Assembly: GCA_030529565.1 (NCBI GenBank)
Contig: JAUMWQ010000002.1
Location: 6,451 to 41,014 of the forward strand
Reading direction: 5' to 3'
From: Filifactor alocis
GTDB taxonomy: Bacteria; Bacillota; Clostridia; Peptostreptococcales; Filifactoraceae
Length of the DNA: 34,564 nt
Made by a program: the position numbers and the translations under genes. This document shows, one piece after another, positions 6,855 to 14,529 of the stretch. The notes beneath the pieces were generated by a model that made no database searches, had not been told where the DNA came from, and saw nothing but the letters and a program-made list of their open reading frames with translations. Numbering within the stretch: position 1 is the stretch's first letter; every line of letters begins with the position of its first letter.

Positions 6855-9383
6855 TTACGAACTGCAACTGTCGCAGTCTTCTATTTCCAATGATTTGCTT
6901 CTTACATAGTAGAGGGTCTTGACCTCCTGCTCGCAGGCGCTGATATAGAGTTTGAGTATCTGGCTCATACTGAATTCCGTCGTGATATAAAGGTTGACGG
7001 ACTGCGATTGGTCGATATGTCTCTGACGCACCGACGCGGAACGGATGACCCAGCTTTGGTCGATCTCGTGGGCGTTTTCATAGAGCCAGAAAGTCTCGGG
7101 CGTGAGGCTCGGCGCGACCCTCGGAACGATCTGCCCCTTCTTCTCCTCCAGGAAGTAGCGCTTCATCACGGGGTCGATGGCAGCGGTCGTTCCGGCGATG
7201 ATAGAGGTCGAACCGGTGGGCGCGACTGCCATAAGGTAGCCGTTGCGAAGTCCGTGTCTTCCGATCTCTTCATAGAGCGTTCTCCAACGCTCGGAGGTGT
7301 AGGATCTCTTCTTGAAATACTCTCCGTTGTCCCAGTCGGAACCCTTGAAGTAGGGATAGGCGCCTTTTTCTCTGCTGATCGCACAGCTCGCCTTGATCGC
7401 GAAGTAATTGATGTCCTCGTAGACTTCATCGGCGAAGGAGATATGTTCTTCGCTTTGGAAGGAGATCCCGTTTTTGACAAGGCTGTGATGATAACCGCTC
7501 GTACCCAAGCCTATGGCCCTGTATTTTCGGTTGGTGATCTCCGCGTAGGGGACCGGATAGTAGTTGAGGTCGATGACGTTGTCTAGCGCCCGCACTACCG
7601 TGGACACAACATCCTCAAGCTCGGTCTTGTCCTTGACATCGATGTTTCCGAGGACGAGGGAGGCGAGGTTGCATACGACGAAGTCTCCGGGTTTGGTCTT
7701 TTCCACGACAATTTCTTCGTTGTCGACCATAACGACCTCGGTGGAGAGAGTCTCTATTCCCTGCATATTCTGTGCGATCTCGGTGCAGAGGTTGGAGGAA
7801 TAGATGATGCCCTTATGAGGGTTGGGATTGTATCGGTTGACCACATCGCGGTTGAAGACGAAGGGGGTCCCCGTTTCGACCGCCGACTTGATAAGGAGGC
7901 GCACCATATCCTTGACGCTCATCACGCGTTTGTCGAGCCTCGGGTCCTCCACACAGCTCTTATATTTTTCGACCCATTCGTCGCCGTAGCTGTCTTCGAG
8001 TTTAAAGCCCTTTACATCTTCGATCTCGTGAGGGCACATCATATACCAGTTGGCATTGATGTCTTCCTTGGCAAGCTTCCAGAAGTAGTCGGGGAAACAG
8101 ACCGCCGGGAAGATATCGTGGGCCTTCATCCTATCATCTCCGTTGTTGGTCTTGAGTTGGAGAAACTCGGGGATGTCCTTGTGCCAGATATCGAGGTAGA
8201 CCGCGCAGGCTCCCTGGCGCACGCCGAGTTGGTCGACGGCGACCGCCGTATCGTTGGCGAGTTTGATCCATCGGATGACACCTCCTGCCACGCCCTTGAA
8301 GCCACGGATATCGGATCCCATAGCACGGACCTTTCCGAAATAGAGACCCATGCCTCCTCCGTGCTTGGATACCTGAGAAAAATTCGTGATCGAACGATAG
8401 ATGCCGTCCAAACTGTCGGGGATGGTGTCGATGAAGCAGGACGAAAGCTGATGGAAGGGCTTTCGTGCATTGGACATCGTGGGGGTCGCCATGGTGACCT
8501 TGAGGGTGCTCAGGATGTCGTAGATCTTTTTTGCCCAGAGGACCTTGTGCTCCTTCTCGGGCAGGGCGAGGTGCATGGCGATGCCCATAAACATCTCCTG
8601 CACGGATTCCAAGATCTTGCCTTCGTTGTCTTTGATAAGGTAACGCTTCATCACCAGGTCCAGACCGCTGTAATTGAACAGGCGGTTTCTTTTTGTATCC
8701 AGGTGTGCCTCGAGTTCATCGATCTGCGCATCCGAATAGTGTTGCGTGATGTATTCTCCGTAGAGTCCTTCCTTGGTCAAAAGATGGATCTTTTCACGGA
8801 AGGAGTAGACCTCGAGCTTATTCATCTCCAGGGCGATATGTCGATCGATTTGGAGGGAGAGAAATCTCGCCGCGATAAATTCCCACTTGGGCGCCTCCTT
8901 GCTCGTCAATTCGCTCGCCGCCTTGATCAGGATAGCGAGATAGTCGTTTTCGTTCATGCTGTCCTTCGCAAAGGAGGAGAACTTGCTCAGAAGGAAGGAC
9001 AGGTTGTAGGCGTCCTCCTTGAATTCCTCCTGGATCTGCTTCATCTCCGAGAGGATGGTCTGATCCTTGAAGTATTGGCCGAAATCCTCGAGGGTCTTTC
9101 GCATCGTATGGTGGCTTGCACGGTACAGGATGTAGGATTTGACGACCGCATAGTAGTTGTTTTCGATCAGTGCGATCTCCACAAAATCCTGGACCTCTTC
9201 CACGGATACGATATGATGCTTGGGAAATTGCGTCCTTACCTTTTCCTCGACTTCCTTGGCCATCGAGGCGATCTTTTCGTGGTCGATGGGCATTCCGACG
9301 CTGATGAACGCCTTCTCCATCGCGACTTCGATCTTCCTTATATCGAAGTCCTTTTCTTCACCGTTTCGTTTAATGATCTTCAC
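6855..9383 (-). CDS. nrdA: Class I ribonucleotide reductase alpha subunit (NrdA)
   Basis: The 842-residue catalytic subunit, reducing ribonucleoside diphosphates. Residues 1 to about 95 are an ATP-cone (MKIIKRNGEEKDFDIRKIE), so overall activity should be switched by ATP/dATP. Active-site parts are C316 (LSSCFIDT), the triad N531, C533 and E535 (NLCTEIAQN), and C571 (VVCNLASL), which together supply the thiyl radical and redox cysteines. Radical-transfer tyrosines Y825-Y826 and the C-terminal cysteine pair C837/C840 (DCDSCSS), which reload the active site, are intact. Translation starts at a GTG (9383) with AGGAG 7 bases upstream; no ATG is better placed. It is the first gene of nrdAB, and a NrdR-like box lies about 50 bases upstream. 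Confidence 0.96.
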   Translation of the reverse strand: MKIIKRNGEEKDFDIRKIEVAMEKAFISVGMPIDHEKIASMAKEVEEKVRTQFPKHHIVSVEEVQDFVEIALIENNYYAVVKSYILYRASHHTMRKTLEDFGQYFKDQTILSEMKQIQEEFKEDAYNLSFLLSKFSSFAKDSMNENDYLAILIKAASELTSKEAPKWEFIAARFLSLQIDRHIALEMNKLEVYSFREKIHLLTKEGLYGEYITQHYSDAQIDELEAHLDTKRNRLFNYSGLDLVMKRYLIKDNEGKILESVQEMFMGIAMHLALPEKEHKVLWAKKIYDILSTLKVTMATPTMSNARKPFHQLSSCFIDTIPDSLDGIYRSITNFSQVSKHGGGMGLYFGKVRAMGSDIRGFKGVAGGVIRWIKLANDTAVAVDQLGVRQGACAVYLDIWHKDIPEFLQLKTNNGDDRMKAHDIFPAVCFPDYFWKLAKEDINANWYMMCPHEIEDVKGFKLEDSYGDEWVEKYKSCVEDPRLDKRVMSVKDMVRLLIKSAVETGTPFVFNRDVVNRYNPNPHKGIIYSSNLCTEIAQNMQGIETLSTEVVMVDNEEIVVEKTKPGDFVVCNLASLVLGNIDVKDKTELEDVVSTVVRALDNVIDLNYYPVPYAEITNRKYRAIGLGTSGYHHSLVKNGISFQSEEHISFADEVYEDINYFAIKASCAISREKGAYPYFKGSDWDNGEYFKKRSYTSERWRTLYEEIGRHGLRNGYLMAVAPTGSTSIIAGTTAAIDPVMKRYFLEEKKGQIVPRVAPSLTPETFWLYENAHEIDQSWVIRSASVRQRHIDQSQSVNLYITTEFSMSQILKLYISACEQEVKTLYYVRSKSLEIEDCDSCSS

Positions 9384-9429
9384 GTGTATTCTCCTATATT
9401 GTTATAAAATTTAAAAATTGTATAATAAT

Positions 9430-9445
9430 ATACCATATATAGTAG
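9430..9445 (-). promoter_or_regulatory. NrdR-box-like site upstream of nrdA
   Basis: On the minus strand CTACTATATATGGTAT matches the core of the NrdR repressor box (consensus acaCwAtATaTwGtgt) at nine of the ten core bases. It lies 47 bases before the nrdA start, in a very AT-rich stretch that must include the promoter. NrdR boxes usually come as a tandem pair; I see only one clear copy. Confidence 0.4.
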
Positions 9446-9561
9446 GTATTTAAAAGTGGGGGAGAACGACAAAGACGGATGAGGAACCATCCGCATAAGT
9501 CGACGAAAAGGATTAAAAGGGAAGACGACGGAAAAAATTTTGTTGGGGGGAGGAATTAAAA

Positions 9562-9590
9562 TTATTTGAATTTTAAAAATATGATATAAT
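9562..9590 (+). promoter_or_regulatory. Orphan extended -10 promoter pointing right
   Basis: TTATTT (9562-9567), a 17-base spacer and a perfect TATAAT (9585-9590) preceded by TG one base before (TGATATAAT, an extended -10). There is no plus-strand gene in the next 2 kb, so any transcript would be non-coding and would run through the repeat element that begins 9 bases downstream. Confidence 0.5.
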
Positions 9591-9598
9591 AAAAATAA

Positions 9599-9945
9599 AG
9601 GAAATACCGTACAAAGGCATATCCGGCTTTTGCAGTTGTTTTATGAAGTACGAAAATCTTGTAAAGAGAGTACTTCTGAGAAGTTTATTTTTCACATAAG
9701 AGAAGAGAGATACCGCTTGTAAATGTGCGGTATCTCTCTGGCTATCCGGGATCGCTTCGTTTTCATACTATTTTTTGTTTGAAATGCCGGGCATACAAAA
9801 TATACCGTTGCCGAAAAACAATTTGGACGATCCTATTATTCAAAGCGTTCAACCCGTCAATGTTAACAGATGATAGTACAAAAGTGTCCTGCACTTTGAA
9901 AAACAAAGGATAAAAGCATTTTACGACTTTGTGCGGCATTTCTCT
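9599..9945 (+). repeat. Dispersed intergenic repeat, longer relative C
   Basis: Its ends resemble those of copies A and B: GGAAATACCGTACAAAG on the left, and CTTTGTGCGGCATTTCTC on the right, whose complement reads AAATGCCGCACAAAG. The sequence ATTTTACGAC before the right end is also found near the right end of copy A. The middle is different and longer, about 347 bases in all, and contains a perfect 13-bp hairpin at 9704-9739. No transposase is encoded. Confidence 0.45.
9704..9739. other. Perfect 13-bp hairpin inside repeat C
   Basis: AGAGAGATACCGC (9704-9716) and its exact complement (9727-9739) are separated by 10 bases. The stem itself contains the GATACCGC motif seen at the ends of the repeat family, as if two element ends had come together head to head. 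Confidence 0.6.
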
Positions 9946-9960
9946 GTTTATTTATCCTCT

Positions 9961-10002
9961 ATAGAGCTCGTGGACCTCTGTTCGAGAGAGGTCTTACTCT
10001 AT
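9961..10002. other. Two-tier hairpin after the M42 peptidase gene
   Basis: An inner stem GACCTCT/AGAGGTC (9973-9979 and 9987-9993) sits inside an outer stem ATAGAG/CTCTAT (9961-9966 and 9997-10002). It lies just past the stop of the minus-strand M42 gene and may help end its transcript, but there is no good T-run on that strand. Confidence 0.4.
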
Positions 10003-10010
10003 TTCTTCAG

Positions 10011-11078
10011 TTATCTGTCTTCCATATAGGCTTGGATCAGACGGAAGGTATTGGCCGCTCCGTCCCTGTGGCTTCGCTCGTAGCCGTGGGAGGCGTAGAC
10101 TCCGGGGCCGATCAGGGCGTGTTTGACATCGAAGCCCGCGCTCAAGGTCGCTTCGGCATCCGAGCCGTAGAAGGGATAGATGTCGACGGCATGACCGATG
10201 TCGTATTTTTTCGCCAGTTCAATCAACCTGCTTACGACTTCGTAGTTGTAAGGCCCTCCCGAATCCTTGGCGGCGATCGATACCTCTCTTTCGGTGCAGT
10301 TCAGCCCTTCGCCCACACAGCCCATGTCGACGGACCATACTTCGCTGACATCTTCGGGGCAGGGGGAAGATCCTCCGTGGCCCACTTCTTCGTAGATGGT
10401 GAAGTGAAGGTAGATGCTTCGGTCGAGCTCGATCTTCCTGTCTGCTAGATACTTGGCATAACCGAGGAGGATGGCTGCCGAGAGTTTGTCGTCCAAAAAC
10501 CTGCTCTTGATATAGCCCGTTTCGGTGATCCTGGTACGGGGTTCAAAGCAGACGTAGTCGCCGACCATAATGCCCAAGTCCTCGACCTCCTTTTTCGTAG
10601 AGACCTTTTCATCGATAACGATCTCCATATTCTTCCAAGTTCTTTCGGTCTTTCTATAGTCGGGATTGACGTGGACGGAGGCGTTGATCAGCTGGCAGGT
10701 GCCTTCATAGACCTTGCCTCCCCTCGTCCTTATCCTTACGTTTTCCGCTTCGGCATTGTTGGCGTCCATACCGCCGATGTTGGTCAGTTTCAAGCGCCCG
10801 TCGCTCTTGATCTCGTGGATCATTGCCCCCAGGGTATCGCAGTGGGCCTGGAATAAGATGGCATCCCCCTTCTTTTGGGAAGGGATGTGAGCGAGAACTC
10901 CACCCATGATACTCATTTTTGCGGATACACCGATGGTTTTGAGTTCCTCCATCAAGTAGGAGGTGACCTCCGCGCCGAAGCCCGACGGACTGTCGATGGC
11001 AAGAAGGTTCTTTGTCTGTTCTAATATATAGTCGATATATTCCTTGTGAATCTCTCGATCAAATGTTGTTTGTGTCAT
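10011..11078 (-). CDS. M42-family metallo-aminopeptidase
   Basis: A 355-residue cytosolic di-metal aminopeptidase of family M42 (glutamyl aminopeptidase/endoglucanase-like; usually large oligomers that trim peptides). Ligand motifs appear in order: H79 and D81 (QAHCDT), D196/D197 (FLDDK), the catalytic pair E230-E231 (IYEEVGHG), D251 (SVDMG) and a late histidine in SHGYERSH. I start at the second ATG (11078), because GGAG lies 7 bases upstream; the ATG at 11090 has no ribosome site. It stands alone on the minus strand, back to back with the murein-peptide cluster, and may finish peptides that the importer brings in. The exact peptide preference cannot be read from sequence. Confidence 0.9.
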   Translation of the reverse strand: MTQTTFDREIHKEYIDYILEQTKNLLAIDSPSGFGAEVTSYLMEELKTIGVSAKMSIMGGVLAHIPSQKKGDAILFQAHCDTLGAMIHEIKSDGRLKLTNIGGMDANNAEAENVRIRTRGGKVYEGTCQLINASVHVNPDYRKTERTWKNMEIVIDEKVSTKKEVEDLGIMVGDYVCFEPRTRITETGYIKSRFLDDKLSAAILLGYAKYLADRKIELDRSIYLHFTIYEEVGHGGSSPCPEDVSEVWSVDMGCVGEGLNCTEREVSIAAKDSGGPYNYEVVSRLIELAKKYDIGHAVDIYPFYGSDAEATLSAGFDVKHALIGPGVYASHGYERSHRDGAANTFRLIQAYMEDR

Positions 11079-11150
11079 AGTAGTCTCCATTTCTTAACTG
11101 TTCTTGTGTAGAAGAAGTATAGATCCGAATCAACCTTTCTCTTTATTTGG

Positions 11151-11230
11151 GGTCTCAAGCCTTATAGAGTAGAAGGACATCAAAAATAAGTTCCGAAAAT
11201 CTCTTCTTGCTCTTAGGTCTCAAGCCTTAT
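11151..11230. repeat. 15-base direct repeat spaced 65 bases
   Basis: GGTCTCAAGCCTTAT appears exactly twice (11151-11165 and 11216-11230). Both copies lie upstream of the M42 gene, about 70 and 140 bases from its start. Paired operator sites or a small duplicated segment are both possible. Confidence 0.5.
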
Positions 11231-11428
11231 GGGTGTGGGGTTTGACAAACGGAAACGGATCAGCTGATACGAGACAGTAGGTTTGCCCACTTTGAAGAAA
11301 AGTCCCGACGGATCGTATACCTCCTTACTTACATAAGGGATTATACCACAGGATGAAAGAGATACGAGTCTGAAAAAAGAATGCTGTAATTACGAACATA
11401 CCAAATACTTAAATTATCAGATATATCA

Positions 11429-11457
11429 TTGACAAAAATCGTCATAAATGTTAGTAT
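11429..11457 (+). promoter_or_regulatory. Sigma-70 promoter for the dppA cluster
   Basis: A perfect TTGACA (11429-11434), a 17-base spacer and TAGTAT (11452-11457, four of six to TATAAT). It is the best promoter before dppA and would give a leader of about 370 bases. Confidence 0.65.
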
Positions 11458-11834
11458 ATTCAAAAAATAAAGAACGCTACACTATTTTAAGCAAGATGAG
11501 AAACAGAGGACAGGAGTAAGAGCTTTTCAAGCATTGACAGATACAGGGGTGTTCTTTTCATATGATACCGAGCTTCGTCAATCAGCAAAAGATAACACCC
11601 GACCTCAAACAGAAATGATGAGGCTTTTTCTATTGGAAGCAAAAAGTTCAATACAGAGATATCAGGGAGCATGGCGGTAAGGTTTTCTGAACGATCAAAA
11701 AACGGTCGGATCGGATTCTTTTGCCATTTCGACTTTGCGGATCTTCTGTAGAAAATCGTCTCTGACCTGCCGTACAGGCGAGCTTGTCAAAAGAAAAACA
11801 AAGAAAGGGAAAAGTAAAGAGAGAAGGTGGACAG

Positions 11835-12620
11835 ATGAAGTTGTTTATTTCAACGGATATCGAAGGGATATGTACGGTTACGCATTGGGATGAGTGTCAT
11901 TTGGAGCATCCGAAGTTTTCCGCCGAGCAGATGAGCAGGGAGGTGGCGGCTGCCTGTAGAGCGGCCCTCGACTTCGGTGTGGAAGAAGTTGTGGTCAAGG
12001 ACTCCCATGCGACGGGCAGGAACCTTGTTGCGGACATGTTGCCGAGAGGTGTCAAGCTGATCAGGGGATGGAGCGGAGGACCTCCGATGATGATGGAAGG
12101 CTTGAAGGAGGATTTTTCGGCGGCTGCCTACATCGGTTATCACTCTTCGGCCGGAAGCAATGGAAACCCCCTTGCACATACGATCAGCAGTGCGAAGGTC
12201 AGAGCACTCTATCCCAACGATGTGTTGACATCCGAGTTCTACCTCAACCATCACTTCGCCCTCCATCTGGGAGTGCCTTCGATCTTTCTCTCGGGAGACA
12301 AGGCCCTCTGCGAGGAGGCGCAGGACCAGGTCCCGGGCCTTGTTACCTTTGCGGTCAAGGAGGGTTTGGGAGATGCGACGATCAACCTTCATCCTGAAGA
12401 TGCGATAGAGGGCATCTACCAAGGGATGAAGAAGGCTCTTGAGGATCCGGCACCTCTTATGAAGAGGGAGGAAAAAATCGAAGCCCGCTTGGACTTCATC
12501 CATCACAGGACGGCTTATAAGGCATCCTTCTTTCCCGGAGTGCGACAGGTATCTCCCACGGAAGTGAGGTTTGAAGGCAACGGGTACGAGATCATGAGGA
12601 CCCTGATGTTTGTCTTATAG
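11835..12620 (+). CDS. dppA: M55-family D-aminopeptidase (DppA)
   Basis: A 261-residue zinc D-aminopeptidase that removes N-terminal D-amino acids (typically D-Ala) from short peptides. It is similar in length to Bacillus subtilis DppA and keeps its ligands: D8 and E10 (STDIEGI), H58 (KDSHATG), H103 (IGYHSSAG) and E134 (LTSEFYLN). No signal peptide is present, so it acts in the cytosol on imported or recycled peptides; the family assembles as a self-compartmentalised decamer. The ATG at 11835 has AAGGTGG upstream; an open frame extends to a TTG at 11784 without support. It is the first gene of a packed cluster, followed 17 bases later by the epimerase gene, as in the Bacillus dpp-ykf operon, which points to murein tripeptides or D-Ala peptides as food. 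Confidence 0.92.
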   Translation: MKLFISTDIEGICTVTHWDECHLEHPKFSAEQMSREVAAACRAALDFGVEEVVVKDSHATGRNLVADMLPRGVKLIRGWSGGPPMMMEGLKEDFSAAAYIGYHSSAGSNGNPLAHTISSAKVRALYPNDVLTSEFYLNHHFALHLGVPSIFLSGDKALCEEAQDQVPGLVTFAVKEGLGDATINLHPEDAIEGIYQGMKKALEDPAPLMKREEKIEARLDFIHHRTAYKASFFPGVRQVSPTEVRFEGNGYEIMRTLMFVL

Positions 12621-12637
12621 AAGAGAAGGAGGCAGGG

Positions 12638-13732
12638 ATGAGGATAAAGACGATAGAAGTCTACGAATGGAAGGTACCTCTTCGAACTGCGTTCAAGACG
12701 GCCTTACGCGTCGTGGATGCAGTCGACGATATCGTGGTCGTCATCACGACCGATGACGGTTTGACGGGCTACGGGGAGGCACCTCCGACAGCGGTGATCA
12801 CAGGAGAGACGAGGGCGTCGATCGCCTGTGCGATCAGGGAGCATATCGCCCCCAAACTGATCGGGCGTCCCGTGCTTGAAATGGAGGAGAACCAAAGACT
12901 CCTCCACGGTGCGATGATAGGCAATACCAGTGCGAAGGCGGCGGTCGACATCGCCCTCTACGATCTGTGGGCGAGGAAGTTGGACCTTCCCCTATATAAG
13001 GCGCTCGGAGGATCGAAAACGACGATCGACACCGACCTCACCATCAGCGTAAATCCGATCGGGGAGATGGTCGAGGATTCCAAGGAGGCCTTGAGACGAG
13101 GGTATACGACCTTGAAGATCAAGGTGGGTTTGGATAAGAAGACCGATATCGAAAGAATAAGAAGGATCCGTGAAGCGGTGGGAAGCGAGGTCAAACTACG
13201 TTTGGATGCCAACCAGGGCTGGACGCCCAAGGAGGCCCTCGATGTGATCGAGGAACTGTCCAAGCACTCTTTGGATATCGAACTCATCGAACAGCCGGTC
13301 CACTACAGCGATCTTGAGGGTATGGTAGAAGTTACAAAACATTCTCCCATACCGATCATGGCCGATGAGAGCGTATTTTCGCCCAAGCAGGCGATCGAAG
13401 TGATAACGAGAAAGGCTGCGGACATCATCAATATCAAGCTGATGAAGACGGGAGGCATCCACAAGGCTCTTCAGATCCTGAGCATTGCCGATATCTACGG
13501 TGTGGACTGTATGATAGGTTGTATGCTCGAAGGCAAGGTGTCCGTGAGTGCCGCGGCACACCTGGCTGCGGCGAGGGAGGAGATCCGATATGTCGACTTG
13601 GACGGACCGGGACTTTGCAGGATCGACTTGACGACGGGAGGCCCAGATTTCAACGAGGCCTTGATCACGATGAACGAAACGGCGGGCATAGGTATCCGAG
13701 AGGTACGGGGCCTGGAAGACCTTTCCCGATAG
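12638..13732 (+). CDS. ykfB: L-Ala-D/L-Glu (dipeptide) epimerase, enolase superfamily
   Basis: A 364-residue enolase-superfamily epimerase that interconverts L-Ala-D-Glu from murein and L-Ala-L-Glu, which ordinary peptidases can cut. The catalytic lysines are K160 and K162 (LKIKVG) and K267 (NIKLMKTGG). Metal ligands are D190 (RLDANQGW), E218 (IEQP) and D243 (MADES). These positions nearly equal the K160, K162, D191, E219, D244 and K268 of the Bacillus subtilis enzyme. The ATG at 12638 follows AAGGAGG. It lies 17 bases after dppA and 8 bases before the first serine hydrolase gene. Other dipeptide epimerases of this fold exist, but the neighbours make the murein dipeptide the obvious substrate. 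Confidence 0.92.
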   Translation: MRIKTIEVYEWKVPLRTAFKTALRVVDAVDDIVVVITTDDGLTGYGEAPPTAVITGETRASIACAIREHIAPKLIGRPVLEMEENQRLLHGAMIGNTSAKAAVDIALYDLWARKLDLPLYKALGGSKTTIDTDLTISVNPIGEMVEDSKEALRRGYTTLKIKVGLDKKTDIERIRRIREAVGSEVKLRLDANQGWTPKEALDVIEELSKHSLDIELIEQPVHYSDLEGMVEVTKHSPIPIMADESVFSPKQAIEVITRKAADIINIKLMKTGGIHKALQILSIADIYGVDCMIGCMLEGKVSVSAAAHLAAAREEIRYVDLDGPGLCRIDLTTGGPDFNEALITMNETAGIGIREVRGLEDLSR

Positions 13733-13740
13733 GAGAGAGT

Positions 13741-14529
13741 ATGAGAAAACAGGGTTTGGAGAACATTCTTGAGAGGGTGAAGAAGAGGTCCGAGGAGAAG
13801 GCCTTGGAGTTCTCCCTCGTGATAGAAGATCTGGCGACGGGAGAGGGAGTCAGGCTCAACGCCGACAAGGTCCATCTTTCGGCGAGTACGATAAAGATAC
13901 CTGTTATGATGACTATCTTGGAACAGGAGGGGAAGGAGTTCTCCCTCGATGACAGGTTGAAGCTGACGGACGAAAACAAGGTGGATTTCAGCGTCGTGAC
14001 CGAGATCGGTCGCGAAGAATACACGATCGGGGAGTATATGACCTGGATGATGACGGAAAGCTGCAACGCTTCGACCAACGTGCTGATCGATTTGGCGGGC
14101 TACGGAGCCGTCCGTCAGACCATAGAGAGGGCAGGGATGACAAACACCCTTCTTCAGAGAAAGATGATGGATGTGGAGGCCAGGAGGCAGGGCAGGGACA
14201 ATCTTACGACGGCGGAGGATATGGCGAAGTTGATCAAGGCGATGTACTTTGCACAGGGCTTTGACAAGAAGGCCTGCATCCAAGGCTTGGAGCTGATGAA
14301 ACAGTGTCGCAACAGAAACCTTCTGCTTCGGTACATCCCGGAACCCGTGGAGTTTGCACATAAGAGCGGAGGTTTGGACGAGGTGAGCCATGATGTCGGC
14401 ATCTTTTTGCACCGCTCGCCCATCGTAGTCACGGCGCTTGTAACCAACTCCGTATACGAAGAAGAAAATATAGACAGGGTCTGTGCCCTCGGACACTTGG
14501 GCAGGGATCTGTGGGAGGAAGGCATATGA
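13741..14529 (+). CDS. Cytosolic SxxK serine hydrolase (beta-lactamase/transpeptidase fold), first copy
   Basis: A 262-residue serine hydrolase of the class A beta-lactamase/penicillin-binding fold. The three active-site motifs are present: S49-T-I-K52 (SxxK), S107-C-N109 (SxN) and K208-S-G210 (KSG). There is no signal peptide or membrane segment, unusual for a family that normally works outside the cell, so cytosolic action on murein peptides or other D-amino-acid compounds is likely. I do not see a clear class A Glu166 motif. The ATG at 13741 has GGAGAG just upstream, overlapping the epimerase stop. The gene ends in a 4-base ATGA overlap with the NlpC/P60 gene, which implies coupled translation. 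The substrate is unknown; a carboxypeptidase or amidase role is an inference from the cluster. Confidence 0.85.
   Translation: MRKQGLENILERVKKRSEEKALEFSLVIEDLATGEGVRLNADKVHLSASTIKIPVMMTILEQEGKEFSLDDRLKLTDENKVDFSVVTEIGREEYTIGEYMTWMMTESCNASTNVLIDLAGYGAVRQTIERAGMTNTLLQRKMMDVEARRQGRDNLTTAEDMAKLIKAMYFAQGFDKKACIQGLELMKQCRNRNLLLRYIPEPVEFAHKSGGLDEVSHDVGIFLHRSPIVVTALVTNSVYEEENIDRVCALGHLGRDLWEEGI

Larger units (their letters stand above)
9384..10010. other. Intergenic region of 627 bases between nrdA and the M42 peptidase gene
   Basis: It holds, from left to right: the nrdA ribosome site and AT-rich promoter zone; a NrdR-like box; a perfect hairpin CGGATG/CATCCG (9476-9493); a strong rightward promoter (9562-9590); a repeat element (9599-9945) with an inner hairpin; and a two-tier hairpin (9961-10002). 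A 62-codon GTG-started frame at 9725-9913 has no ribosome site and is not called. Confidence 0.6.
11079..11834. other. Divergent intergenic region of 756 bases
   Basis: It separates the M42 gene (-) from the dppA cluster (+). A 15-base direct repeat, GGTCTCAAGCCTTAT, occurs at 11151-11165 and 11216-11230. A strong plus-strand promoter lies at 11429-11457, leaving a leader of about 370 bases before dppA. An open stretch without a start codon (11471-11680, +) and a 61-codon minus frame (11487-11672) match nothing I know. No T-box or known riboswitch motif is seen. Confidence 0.6.

Noticed and set aside
4264-9383. Radical SAM gene as an activase for a class III ribonucleotide reductase
   Set aside because: The nrd genes are class I (dimetal and tyrosine ligands present), and the radical SAM protein has HemN/HemW motifs rather than those of NrdG.
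7815-9407. A 530-codon plus-strand open frame opposite nrdA
   Set aside because: It mirrors nrdA on the other strand, is rich in His/Asp/Val as antisense frames are, and nrdA has all its active-site residues.
9725-9913. A 62-codon GTG-started frame in the nrdA-M42 gap
   Set aside because: Its start sits inside the 13-bp hairpin, there is no ribosome site and the product is not recognisable.
11471-11680. A 69-codon plus-strand open stretch in the dppA leader, and a 61-codon minus frame over the same bases
   Set aside because: The plus frame has no start codon with a ribosome site, and neither translation resembles a known family. A decayed gene remains possible.
11460-11834. T-box or other known riboswitch before dppA
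   Set aside because: The conserved T-box sequence (GGTGGNACCGCG) and other familiar riboswitch cores were looked for and not seen.
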